Of a stretch of 64,000 nucleotides of DNA, positions 54,794 to 63,538 are shown one piece after another. The stretch spans positions 186,001 to 250,000 of the forward strand of contig JBNKUI010000022.1 in NCBI GenBank assembly GCA_050298535.1, written 5' to 3'. The stretch's first letter is position 1; each line of letters starts with the position of its first letter. Made by a program: the position numbers and the translations under genes. The notes beneath the pieces were generated by a model. That model had not been told where the DNA came from. It did no database searches and saw nothing but the letters and a program-made list of their open reading frames with translations. This DNA comes from JABDMH01 sp050298535 (GTDB lineage Bacteria > Bacteroidota > Bacteroidia > Chitinophagales > Saprospiraceae).

Positions 54794-56092
54794 CTAGCCT
54801 AAAATTGCATGGGCCTTATTTTTAAGATCTGCAAGATCGTTTTCTTCCGTAATTGTATTTTTTGCTAATCGTAAGATCATCTGTGCCTGTTTTTTGACTG
54901 CAGTTTTCTGTTCATCTGTTTCTGTGAAATCATAAATGGTGGTAAGTGATTCCATTAATCTAATGATGACGGATGTGCTCCCACCCGCATATTGTCTAAT
55001 TTTGTTGAAGGAAGTTTCCAATGTGACTTTAAAATCCAGAGAATCCATTATGATTCTGAGGTTGTCCTCTTTGTCGAATTGGTATTTTGCAGGAAATTCT
55101 ATCTTAGCTATCTGGCACATGGTTGCTTTTAGATTGTCGATACAGGTGATCGCTGTGTAGGGATCATTTATACCCGGTGATAGTGCACGTACCGCTATTT
55201 CAACCATTTGATGCAGGGAGTACTCAAGATCTTGTTGTGCCGTTTTTGAATTGCCAATGACGAGATGATCCGTGATCTTATTTTTCTTTTTCGTATCCCA
55301 CTCTGTCTCTGTGTGGAGCCAACCCAATTGAAGTCCCAGGACCAGGTGTGCCCCTGGCCGAAACTGTAACTCAAGAAGTGCGTTTTCCTCCTGCAAGAAT
55401 TCGGTCAAGGACTCCTTATCTACATATTGCAAATATCCATTTACCGGAGAATAAATAGGCAGGCGATACTTGAATTGTTTCAGCACACCTTCGGCATTGA
55501 TGATTTCAGTCTTTATAGATTGATTATTGTCTGAAAATTTGTCAATTCTTTTGGAAATAAAATCAGAGATATCAGCAATCACATGATCAGCCTGAATACT
55601 GGTGGCGATTTGATGGATAAATACAATGAGCAAGATAATGTTTGCGATCGCCGCCAGTATGGCGACCAGTATAGAAATCGATGGAATAAAGGCAAAATCT
55701 TCACTATCCCGAATACTGTTAAGGATTAACAAGCAGTATAGGTAGGTCGAGATATACGATCCCAGTACCACTTGATTTAACCTTACATACATAAAGTTCC
55801 TGATCAGTCGGGAGCCAAATTGTGAGGAAGCCAATGTGAGTGCCACTAAGGTTACTGAGAATACGGTCCCGGCTACCCCAATCATTGCGCCTGATATGGT
55901 AGTCAGTATACTCCTGGCAGAATCTGAACTTTTTACCAGAAAGAATCTGGTGATTCCATCTTTGGACACATCAACCATTCCATCAAGAGTCACTAGAGCC
56001 ATCGACAACAGTATGGATATTCCTATGATGATGACGGGGATAAACCAGAATGTGGCTTTGAGTTGACTCCATTTAAATAGAAATTTATTCAT
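54794..56092 (-). CDS. DUF2254 family membrane protein
   Basis: A 432-residue protein. The DUF2254 hallmarks are four membrane helices in the first 170 residues, with SARSILTTISGAMIGVAGTVFSVTLVALTLASSQFGSRLIRNFMYVRLNQVVLGSYISTYLYCLLIL, and a large C-terminal cytosolic domain with YSPVNGYLQYVD, VEIAVRALSPGINDPYTAITCIDNL. The SPGINDPYTA string is strongly characteristic. Function is not known in any species; it may be a channel. It is a single gene without coupled neighbours. Confidence 0.93.
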   Translation of the reverse strand: MNKFLFKWSQLKATFWFIPVIIIGISILLSMALVTLDGMVDVSKDGITRFFLVKSSDSARSILTTISGAMIGVAGTVFSVTLVALTLASSQFGSRLIRNFMYVRLNQVVLGSYISTYLYCLLILNSIRDSEDFAFIPSISILVAILAAIANIILLIVFIHQIATSIQADHVIADISDFISKRIDKFSDNNQSIKTEIINAEGVLKQFKYRLPIYSPVNGYLQYVDKESLTEFLQEENALLELQFRPGAHLVLGLQLGWLHTETEWDTKKKNKITDHLVIGNSKTAQQDLEYSLHQMVEIAVRALSPGINDPYTAITCIDNLKATMCQIAKIEFPAKYQFDKEDNLRIIMDSLDFKVTLETSFNKIRQYAGGSTSVIIRLMESLTTIYDFTETDEQKTAVKKQAQMILRLAKNTITEENDLADLKNKAHAILG

Positions 56093-56277
56093 ACCCTGTC
56101 TATGTAGCTGTCAGCCTTGTACTACACATCTTGTTTGATTTTCGCTGCAGTTTTGTCACTGCTATCGCATCAAGAAGATGATCAGTAACAGATCGTGCCT
56201 TAGGGTAACTTGTGGAATGAGGCAGGTGTTCGCTATGTGTATATCTGAAATCTTATTCCTTCGAAGAAATACTTGCA

Positions 56278-56865
56278 CTACTGCTCATAAATCACTAACA
56301 CCCTGACGGGTTTATTAAGTACCGAAGTACTTCCGGCGCTGGCACTATTCTGGATTGTTACATTGTAATCATCCCAAAAATAGGTATAGTTCTGGTTTTC
56401 AAACGGCATTCCTGCTGGATAGTAGACGTCGTTGCCATTAGGCTGAAAATTCATATGTACCTGGACACTAAGAATTCTGTTGGCATCCCCCAGACCATGC
56501 GGTAGCTGTCTGCCTCCATTTACTGTGCCTGGAGAAGTGCCATAGAGCATTTTCATCTTAATAGACGGGGCATCATTACCCAGATTAGTATATCCATAAT
56601 GATCAATACCTACATGACTGATACTACTTCCACCGGTTCTGAAATCAATTTTAAATAATGAATTCAGTCGCATAGTTCCCAGATAGTGATTTGACTTTAA
56701 TTCCATGATGGGTCCAAATGGATAGTATTGATAATTTAGGCTTCCATATTCCGAGTTACTGATTTCAAACCGTAGACGATCGGAGTCTAGTGTGAGTTCC
56801 TGACTTTGCAGGATGTTAGACAATGTAATGAGACACATTATGTTGTATAATATTTTTCTTTTCAT
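56278..56865 (-). CDS. secreted protein of unknown function paired with the decapeptide-repeat protein
   Basis: A 195-residue protein with a signal peptide (LYNIMCLITLSNILQSQE). The mature part consists of beta-rich stretches: LRFEISNSEYGSLNYQYYPFGPIMEL, HYLGTMRLNSLFKIDFRTGG, DAPSIKMKMLYG. It ends in PVRVLVIYEQ. No family recognised. It starts 24 bases after the stop of the repeat protein on the same strand, so it is likely co-expressed and perhaps an anchoring or tip protein of the same fibre. Confidence 0.6.
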   Translation of the reverse strand: MKRKILYNIMCLITLSNILQSQELTLDSDRLRFEISNSEYGSLNYQYYPFGPIMELKSNHYLGTMRLNSLFKIDFRTGGSSISHVGIDHYGYTNLGNDAPSIKMKMLYGTSPGTVNGGRQLPHGLGDANRILSVQVHMNFQPNGNDVYYPAGMPFENQNYTYFWDDYNVTIQNSASAGSTSVLNKPVRVLVIYEQ

Positions 56866-56889
56866 AAATACATCGATTTAATAGATTTT

Positions 56890-58443
56890 TCATTGATTAT
56901 TCCATACGCCGGGATGCAGATAACTGCCCTTTTTTTCGTCTTCTTTCTCGACTTCTACCTGCAGTCTGTGGGCATTGGCATATCTATCCTGACGGATTCC
57001 GGTGACTTGCCAGGAAACTTTTAAACCACTTTGCCCTCCTGCTATTTTAAAGTTTCCATCCACGATTTCCGAGGCTACATATAGATCGGCTGGTGCCCCG
57101 ATGGGCGTCAGTTGATATCGGAAGTCACGATTGAGAGGCTGAAACCAGTCGGGCATTTGAATGATGGCTTCACCCTTGTCATCTAACACTGCATTGCCAT
57201 TGTAAATATTCATCATGTCCGGACTCTCCACAAAGGAGTGATACAGGTATTTATTTTTAGGATCCAGCGGATGATCAATCTTAAATGATCCGCTGCCTTT
57301 TGAGAGATGTCCGGCTACCGCCAAATTCCCACTTTCACCAAGAACCAGCGGTAGGGTCCCAGATGAGCTTCGGATTTGAAAGAAGGCATCTCCAATTGTA
57401 TTGTCACCGTCCAGTTGAATTTCGAAATGACCTCCAGCTTTCACATTTGCATCTCCTCCAATCTCTAGATCAATTTCATCATCATTAGAATGCGTCACAT
57501 ATACTGCTGGATCCGTTGAGGTAGCTGTTGATATAAATAGCCCTGCACTGGATCCGGCCCCATTTACATGAATGCCATCACCTAATGGGTTTATGATATT
57601 TATACCATCATCCTGTGGATCTGAAATGGTGAGACCATCATCTGCAGCATAATTGACTCTGATACCGTCTGCACCGGCCGTATCAATGAATATACCTTCG
57701 AGTCCCGAGTTTATGATATGTACGCCCTCTTTCTGAGGATGAACAAGGAAGGCTCCCTTACCTTTTGATGCCAGACTATGAAAGGCGTGACTGGAGGACG
57801 CATTAACAAACACTCCCTGTGCTCCGGCATCCTTAATTGAAATCCCGGCTGCTATGGAGGACTCCACTTCCACGCCAAAACTGCCGGACTCCTCCACTTT
57901 AATTCCTGATGCACCCGTGTTGAAGACTCTTACACCATAGCCTTCAGAATTCCGAATAAAAGCTCCGTTTTGACCTGCTGATGAAATCTCGATACCTTGA
58001 GAATATGGGTTGATGATACTGATTCCATTGTCAGCGGGCTGTGTAATTCTCATACCTTCTGTCACATTAGCAACATTAAGTCCACGTTGTCCCCCGGAAA
58101 TATTGAGACCGTATTGTGTGCTTTGACTTATCACTATACCATGCACGGATGCATCTTCTATTTGTATGCCGTGCTGATTTGTGCGATTGATCTGTATACC
58201 ATTGAGTTCCGTTGAATCGATCCATATCCCATGCTTTCCTGACCGATGCAGGTACATACCATGGTTTGCACTTTTGGCAATTATCTGACCCGTTCCCTGT
58301 GACTCGGTGATTTGGCTTCCGATGATGGCACTATCTATAATAAGTCCAATTTGTCCGGGTGCCTGGACGAATATTCCATTTGCAGGTGCATGCTCAACAT
58401 GAAAATGATGTTGGGCGAATGTTCTTGAGTGGGTAAATAGCAT
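56890..58443 (-). CDS. decapeptide-repeat (GIxI) beta-solenoid surface protein with fibre C-terminal domain
   Basis: A 517-residue protein in which residues about 23-310 are some 27 units of ten residues with the consensus G-I/V-x-I/V followed by six variable residues (for example GIWIDSTELN, GIQINRTNQH, GIVISQSTQY, GISIKDAGAQ, GIFIDTAGAD, GINIINPLGD). Such regular hydrophobic pairs fit a beta-solenoid or trimeric fibre shaft. The C-terminal part (about 380-517) is a domain I know from bacterial and phage-like fibre proteins: SFKIDHPLDPKNKYLYHSFV, MNIYNGNAVLDDKGEAII, LNRDFRYQLTPIGAPADLYV, VSWQVTGIRQDRYANAHRLQ. The start is doubtful: a hydrophobic stretch IHWFITLC continues upstream of the ATG 58443 without a usual start codon. 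Confidence 0.8.
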   Translation of the reverse strand: MLFTHSRTFAQHHFHVEHAPANGIFVQAPGQIGLIIDSAIIGSQITESQGTGQIIAKSANHGMYLHRSGKHGIWIDSTELNGIQINRTNQHGIQIEDASVHGIVISQSTQYGLNISGGQRGLNVANVTEGMRITQPADNGISIINPYSQGIEISSAGQNGAFIRNSEGYGVRVFNTGASGIKVEESGSFGVEVESSIAAGISIKDAGAQGVFVNASSSHAFHSLASKGKGAFLVHPQKEGVHIINSGLEGIFIDTAGADGIRVNYAADDGLTISDPQDDGINIINPLGDGIHVNGAGSSAGLFISTATSTDPAVYVTHSNDDEIDLEIGGDANVKAGGHFEIQLDGDNTIGDAFFQIRSSSGTLPLVLGESGNLAVAGHLSKGSGSFKIDHPLDPKNKYLYHSFVESPDMMNIYNGNAVLDDKGEAIIQMPDWFQPLNRDFRYQLTPIGAPADLYVASEIVDGNFKIAGGQSGLKVSWQVTGIRQDRYANAHRLQVEVEKEDEKKGSYLHPGVWNNQ

Positions 58444-59020
58444 ACATAGGGTTATAAACCAATGAATAGGTCACATATGTCTCTTTTTTTGTTTTGGTAA
58501 TTTTGATGAGTATCGCGGATTACTCACAATTGAATGAGGTCAGTCAGGATCTATTTCCATAAATCGAGTATTCATTTTTTATTCATATAGATCAGAGATG
58601 CGACAGTGTAAATGGGACCAGCGGGGGGGACTGATGGGCTTTCCGTTTTAGTCAAATCAGAGAGAAAGCTGGGATATAATGTTGTATTTAACCAAGAAAG
58701 GTATTCTTTCCTGGATGCTATGGAGAATCTTGGGCATCTAGTATGGGGACGTCCAGTGGCACCGATGTTTAAAAGGTTGTTGTATGACTTATATTCTAAA
58801 CGATGATACTGAGTTTTAGCGGCTTATCGTATTGTAACTGCTCTTCGATAATGATTTTAATTTTTCTTATCCCTTGGTATCGGAAGCATTTTCATGGACA
58901 AGGTTTCCCCTGTTATCTATTAGGGTGAATGGAGAATAGCAGAGATATCTAGTCAATTTATACTTAGGTATGACATAAACTTTATTGCCTTATTCTCAGG
59001 AATATACGAGCGATCTACCA
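58444..59020. other. 577-base intergenic stretch
   Basis: A plus-strand frame of 64 codons (58612-58806, ending LLYDLYSKR) is the only ORF of note and shows no motif, starting in a G-run. It could be a gene remnant. I see no RNA gene, repeat or operator with confidence in this stretch. Confidence 0.45.
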
Positions 59021-60187
59021 TTAGATGGTCATTTCCCTATATAACCTTGCTTTATCAGATTCATATGATTTTAATATTCGTTCTCCGGTGAAATCAAATT
59101 GGTCCCATTTTGGAAGTGGATGAAATGGAGAAGCTTGTACATCCCTAAATATCCTTTCCAGTCCGTTAGATCGATAAAAGCTTTGACCACCTATAGCTTC
59201 CATAGCATATTCCACTGTTTTCTTGGCAGCTTCACCTACGTTGGTTTTATGTGAAAGCATGGCAATTGTCCTTTCCTCATTCGGGCTAAATTCTAAATCA
59301 TTTGTCAATTTATACATGGCTTTCCAGGAGGTTCTGCAGCTTAGTAACTGATTAAACATTCTTCCAATGAGGATCGAGATATAATTATGGTTTCGGTGGT
59401 ATTTCTTCCCCTTTACCACTGCAATTTCAAATGCCTTATCTGCTAAACCAACATAGGCAGCCATGATTAATGGTAAAGCGACAGTAAGGACCACATTCCA
59501 AACGGGATGAAATTCATCTTGTGGCCTTTCTAACGTAATTGCTGAATCTGGTACAAAAACTTGTTCAAAGACAATGGTCTGAGAACCGGTTGCTCTCATT
59601 CCCATGACATCCCAATTTTCTAAAAGAGAAACACCCGTGGTATTCATCGGTACTGAGAAATGTAGAACAAATCGTTCTCCTTGCGCATTTTCAAAAGGCG
59701 CACTTGTTACTACTACATCTCCTGCAGCTGATTGACTAGCAAAATGCTTCTTAGCGTCTAGTAAGTAGCCACCTTTGACCTTTGATAATTTACCGTTGGA
59801 ACCAAGCCAATCACGTGCTCCGGTACTGATTAGGACTAGCTCGTTTCGAGCAACTGCCTTAAGTAAGGCCACACCTTTACCTGTTTGTTTATACTTCCAC
59901 AGGGCCGCAGCAATAAGATGCTGATGCATAGAAAAGGCTAACGCTGTAGAACCGCAATATTTTGCAATAGCCCGGATGATTTGACAGATCTGGGAGTGAG
60001 TGAGTCCGCCACCACCAAATTTCTTCGGAATAGCAGCAGAAAAGAAATTGTATTCCTTCAATCTTTCGTAATTCTCAAAGACAAATTTACCCGAAAGATC
60101 ATGTTCAATTGCTCGCTCTTCAAACTCTTTTCCTAATTTTTCGGTAAGTTCGGTCCAATTAATTTGTTCTGTAGAAATCGTTTTCAT
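59021..60187 (-). CDS. acyl-CoA-dehydrogenase-like flavoprotein (DszC-like branch)
   Basis: A 388-residue protein of the acyl-CoA dehydrogenase fold. N-terminal helices with YNFFSAAIPKKFGGGGLTHSQICQIIRAIAKYCGSTALAFSMHQHL, middle beta domain with KKHFASQSAAGDVVVTSAP and DVMGMRATGSQTIVFEQVFVPDSA, C-terminal bundle with AMEAIGGQSFYRSNGLERIFRDVQASPFHPLPKWDQFDFTG. The FHPL sequence lies where true dehydrogenases have the catalytic Glu, as in the DszC-like and related groups that act as monooxygenases or on unusual acyl substrates. It is preceded by a 21-base palindromic site and by an AraC regulator gene, its probable controller. Confidence 0.86.
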   Translation of the reverse strand: MKTISTEQINWTELTEKLGKEFEERAIEHDLSGKFVFENYERLKEYNFFSAAIPKKFGGGGLTHSQICQIIRAIAKYCGSTALAFSMHQHLIAAALWKYKQTGKGVALLKAVARNELVLISTGARDWLGSNGKLSKVKGGYLLDAKKHFASQSAAGDVVVTSAPFENAQGERFVLHFSVPMNTTGVSLLENWDVMGMRATGSQTIVFEQVFVPDSAITLERPQDEFHPVWNVVLTVALPLIMAAYVGLADKAFEIAVVKGKKYHRNHNYISILIGRMFNQLLSCRTSWKAMYKLTNDLEFSPNEERTIAMLSHKTNVGEAAKKTVEYAMEAIGGQSFYRSNGLERIFRDVQASPFHPLPKWDQFDFTGERILKSYESDKARLYREMTI

Positions 60188-60200
60188 GACTATAGATTTA

Positions 60201-60221
60201 TTTGATGATTAATACATCAAA
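60201..60221 (-). promoter_or_regulatory. 21-base palindromic operator before the flavoprotein gene
   Basis: TTTGATG (60201-60207), spacer ATTAATA, CATCAAA (60215-60221): arms are perfect complements and the spacer is nearly self-complementary. It sits 14 bases before the start codon of the flavoprotein, in a place typical of a repressor site. The binding protein is not known. Confidence 0.65.
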
Positions 60222-60286
60222 CTTCAGCAGATTCAAGCGAATAAACTTTGCTGAAAAGTCCAAAAACTTGTAAAATCGATTGAAGA

Positions 60287-61159
60287 TTACACGGTAACAG
60301 ATTTCAGGTAAGCTCGGGGGCTTAATCCATACTCCTTTTTAAAAGCCCTGCTAAAATGTGATACATCTGCAAAGCCAGCATTAAAAGCTACAGAAGTAAT
60401 ATTACTATCTCCACTCATCATGAGGCCCATGGCATAGTTTAGGCGTTTCTTATGTAGCCATTTACCTGGAGTCATATTGTAGTGATTGAAGAAGTCCCGT
60501 TTGAATTTAGAGAGACTACGATGACACATCTTAGCATATTCAGAAAGTTTAAGATTATAAGAAAAATTCGTTTCCATAATCTGTGTCAGTGAAGGCTCTC
60601 GATTTAAGACTACACTTCGCAAATAATTAACCAAATTTACATCACCACTATGATAGTAAATATTAATAAGGAGTTCTTTCAATTTGAGTTTAAGGAGGGC
60701 ATCAGGCACAGGTTGACTGGAATTCTGAAAATAGGGATATAGCGAATGGATAAATCCATCCAAATACTGTTTTTTATTAAGCTTGCTTGCAGTAAAACGA
60801 TGCACACTTGTAGTTGTGTGAGGAGGACTGTCGATGGTGGCAATTCCTGATAGAGAGCTTCTGATCAAGTCATCAGGCAGGAAGAATCCTAGCATGCAAA
60901 ATTCATCGTCAAAATCCTGTTCTACAATCGTTGCACCCTTTTTTATAAATAGAGTCTCCCCCGCGGTAACTACTGACTTTCCATCAATAGTTTGCCAGGT
61001 CTTCTTACCACTCAATACATGAATGAGATAATCCGTCTGCGAATAGATTCCTAGGTGCTCTTCCTCAAGTGGACAGGTGTATTCTATACAGACAATATCA
61101 TCCAATACAAATTTTCGGAAATGTAGATGTCCTTTAACAATTTCATACAGATTTTGCAT
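60287..61159 (-). CDS. AraC-family transcriptional regulator
   Basis: A 290-residue regulator. The N-terminal cupin-like sensor half (1-180) has LGIYSQTDYLIHVLSGKKTWQTIDGKSVVTAGETLFIKKGATIV, like the ExsA-type group. The C-terminal AraC domain (about 195-288) has both helix-turn-helices: LKLSEYAKMCHRSLSKFKRDFFNHYNMTPGKWLHKKRLNYAMGLM and NITSVAFNAGFADVSHFSRAFKKEYGLSPRAYL. The flavoprotein gene lies 99 bases downstream on the same strand, and the RND/LolA/DUF1302 genes upstream, so it is placed to control either or both. Confidence 0.93.
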   Translation of the reverse strand: MQNLYEIVKGHLHFRKFVLDDIVCIEYTCPLEEEHLGIYSQTDYLIHVLSGKKTWQTIDGKSVVTAGETLFIKKGATIVEQDFDDEFCMLGFFLPDDLIRSSLSGIATIDSPPHTTTSVHRFTASKLNKKQYLDGFIHSLYPYFQNSSQPVPDALLKLKLKELLINIYYHSGDVNLVNYLRSVVLNREPSLTQIMETNFSYNLKLSEYAKMCHRSLSKFKRDFFNHYNMTPGKWLHKKRLNYAMGLMMSGDSNITSVAFNAGFADVSHFSRAFKKEYGLSPRAYLKSVTV

Positions 61160-61322
61160 TTACCTTCCTTTAAATTTGATTCAACTCTATTGTTCCATGG
61201 CCTGCTCAGTACAACAAGTTACAGATATTTGATGATATATGCATGTCGGCCAAGTATCTGACTTTGGATTGTTAAATATCTTATTTATAGGTAAATGAAA
61301 AACTAGTGATATTTGAAATGAT

Positions 61323-62690
61323 CTAGAGGCCCCACTCTAAACCGACCAATAGTCTTGACCTCTTTTTATACTGTCCAAAGAATCCATTCTGATTGCCATG
61401 GAAGATTGTGGAACCTAAATTTACTTGTAAGTTGCTTCGCAAGTAATAGGATACCTTTGGCCGAATCATTCCATCTCCTCTATTTAAATTTTGTACCATC
61501 TGAAGTTCAATCTTCAAATTATCATTTAACAATTCCTGGGATCCAAGCAAGGAATAATACCTTTCATATTGCTCTCGATTATTTGCCGACATATTATGCA
61601 GGAGAAAATCATTAAAAAACTGAACACTCAACATTGTTTCCTTGAATAGCCAGTCAGCTCCTATCGCTAACATAAATTGATCACTCACCACTTTATTATC
61701 TGAGGTATTTATAGAGCTTGATATGAAATATCGCCGGAAGTTATATGCGATCTCTCCTCTGATACTGATGGGGCCAATTGCGTTGTTAAAAGACCCCCCA
61801 AGAGTATGCATTCTATGATATTTCATCTGAACTTGAAGCTGATGTTCATCATCTGAGTCTTGGTTAAGATGAAAATCAGGGACTGGAAGATCATCGTAAT
61901 GATATAAGTAATTAAGGGATATATCCCAACCCTTTAGGAAAGTGGATACCTTAAGTCCGATATCAGAGTCTTTGATGATTCTATCAGGCTTCCCACCATC
62001 GAGAAATTCAACAGGTTGTGTCGGATTAGCAGCAGGCATCATAGCTGTAGGAAAGTATGGAGATCCGAAGCTGGGGATTTCATGATAAGTAAGGTCAGGT
62101 ATCCAGACGATCTCCACATCCACATCACGAATTGGGAATTCACCCTTGATTGACCAAAGCGGTATGCGAGAATCTTGAAAATCCTCCAACATAAATTCTC
62201 TGAAATTTTGAGGATTTATAACATCTAAGAGTTTAAGTCCATCCGTTTCTCCCCAGACGATTTGCTGCTTTCCAAGTCGCACAGTACTTTTTTCTCCCAC
62301 AAACCAGTCGAGGTATAATTCTCTTAATTCCAATTCTATTCGATCTCCTATTAACCAGGGTTTAGAAATCTTTGAAAATCCAGTTTGAGGAGGCCTTCCT
62401 TTTTCAAGATTATCTAATACATCTCCATAAAGCCGAAGAATGCTAGTCAGTCTCCATTTTTTGTGAATTTTTACCTTTAGTTCGGGTTTTAATGAGAGCT
62501 TTAATAATTGACCCGTATTGTCATCAAGCTCATGGCCATAATTAAATTGTGAGATCATACTCGTTTCCACGTAATTCTTCCAAAGGTAATTCAGTCCCTT
62601 TTGTTGCTTTTTGATGATGTCCTGACCCAATACTGGGCCTGGAGTAAGTAAGAACATCAGTTGTATCATATTCCAATTCAATGTTTTCAT
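61323..62690 (-). CDS. DUF1302-like outer-membrane porin
   Basis: A 455-residue protein started at MKTLNWNMIQLMFLLTPGPVLGQ, a signal peptide; an earlier ATG at 62753 would overlap the LolA-like gene and lose the signal. The mature part is beta-rich with alternating aromatic residues and ends SRLLVGLEWGL. The string LRELYLDWFVGEKSTVRLGKQQIVWGETDGLKLLDVINPQNFREF is the family pattern of DUF1302 (the R-x-G-K-Q-x-x-x-W-G-x-x-D box), proteins believed to be outer-membrane channels working with MMPL transporters and LolA-like lipid carriers. It begins 10 bases after the LolA-like gene, which confirms an operon. Confidence 0.8.
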   Translation of the reverse strand: MKTLNWNMIQLMFLLTPGPVLGQDIIKKQQKGLNYLWKNYVETSMISQFNYGHELDDNTGQLLKLSLKPELKVKIHKKWRLTSILRLYGDVLDNLEKGRPPQTGFSKISKPWLIGDRIELELRELYLDWFVGEKSTVRLGKQQIVWGETDGLKLLDVINPQNFREFMLEDFQDSRIPLWSIKGEFPIRDVDVEIVWIPDLTYHEIPSFGSPYFPTAMMPAANPTQPVEFLDGGKPDRIIKDSDIGLKVSTFLKGWDISLNYLYHYDDLPVPDFHLNQDSDDEHQLQVQMKYHRMHTLGGSFNNAIGPISIRGEIAYNFRRYFISSSINTSDNKVVSDQFMLAIGADWLFKETMLSVQFFNDFLLHNMSANNREQYERYYSLLGSQELLNDNLKIELQMVQNLNRGDGMIRPKVSYYLRSNLQVNLGSTIFHGNQNGFFGQYKKRSRLLVGLEWGL

Positions 62691-62700
62691 GACTTCTGTA

Positions 62701-63501
62701 TTAAATGCCTCTAATGAGTGCTCTTTCTGTAAAAATTTCATCGACAATTTCATGGGTGTAATCTATATTGCTAAAAATGAAGTCTGTCATATGTCCAGTT
62801 TTGTGATTGATTATGTGAAATTGCCGAGGTGTCCAAATACCTTCAATTTTTTCTATATCCTTGACAAATATGGTTTTCAAACTATTTCCACCAATATCCC
62901 AGAACTCTGCTTTGCGTACTATCCAAATATCTTTATCGATCCATGATTTTGTTTTACTATATCCTAGCTCCTTTGACGTTCTCTGGTCAGTGGGCGTTGA
63001 CTCAATGATGTAGCATGGATGTCCATCGATATCTTCCATACCTGATGTAGTATGAACATAGTCTTCATCGCTAAGCTTCGGTCCAAGCTTGATATCCTCA
63101 TAAGTCAAATCAGTACCCAGAAAGTAATCTCCTCGGTTGGCTGCGGAAATTCGTCTGGTTTTTCGCAGAGCGGGTAGATAAAGCCATTGATCATCATCCT
63201 TATCCTTGACCGGATAGTCAATAACCAGAAACCCTGTTCCCGATATATTGCTGGGAGATGTATAAAATATTGCCTGTCTCCGTTCTTCTCCGTAATACTT
63301 TCTGTATACCTTGGTATCTTGAATTCGCGATTTTCCATTCTTTGAGATTAGCACAAGTCTTACATCTTGTGTAAGAAAATTTCCATCGTCTCTAATTTGA
63401 GTTTGGTGTACAATGGCATTTGCATCTGGCAATTCTTGCGAGGTTAGCATTAAAGGGGTGATAAATAGAATGGTGCCTAGAAATTGAATTAAATTTTTCA
63501 T
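62701..63501 (-). CDS. LolA-like outer membrane lipoprotein-sorting protein
   Basis: A 266-residue periplasmic protein with a signal peptide ending near MLTSQE. The LolA/LppX-type fold is recognised in DVRLVLISKNGKSRIQDTKVYRKYYGEERRQAIFYTSPSNISGTGFLVIDYP, DDQWLYLPALRKTRRISAANRGDYFLGTDLTYEDI, and KSWIDKDIWIVRKAEFWD. The FLGTDLTYEDI box is the usual signature of the MMPL-associated type, which is thought to shuttle a hydrophobic ligand through the periplasm. It lies between the RND transporter and the DUF1302 porin, as expected for a trans-envelope pathway. Confidence 0.9.
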   Translation of the reverse strand: MKNLIQFLGTILFITPLMLTSQELPDANAIVHQTQIRDDGNFLTQDVRLVLISKNGKSRIQDTKVYRKYYGEERRQAIFYTSPSNISGTGFLVIDYPVKDKDDDQWLYLPALRKTRRISAANRGDYFLGTDLTYEDIKLGPKLSDEDYVHTTSGMEDIDGHPCYIIESTPTDQRTSKELGYSKTKSWIDKDIWIVRKAEFWDIGGNSLKTIFVKDIEKIEGIWTPRQFHIINHKTGHMTDFIFSNIDYTHEIVDEIFTERALIRGI

Positions 63502-63538
63502 AATAGTTGATTTGTTTATTTAAAAAATAATGTCTTGA

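Noticed and set aside
58612..58806. 64-codon plus-strand ORF ending LLYDLYSKR
   Set aside because: No recognised family, begins in a G-run, no partner; kept only as a note in the intergenic entry.
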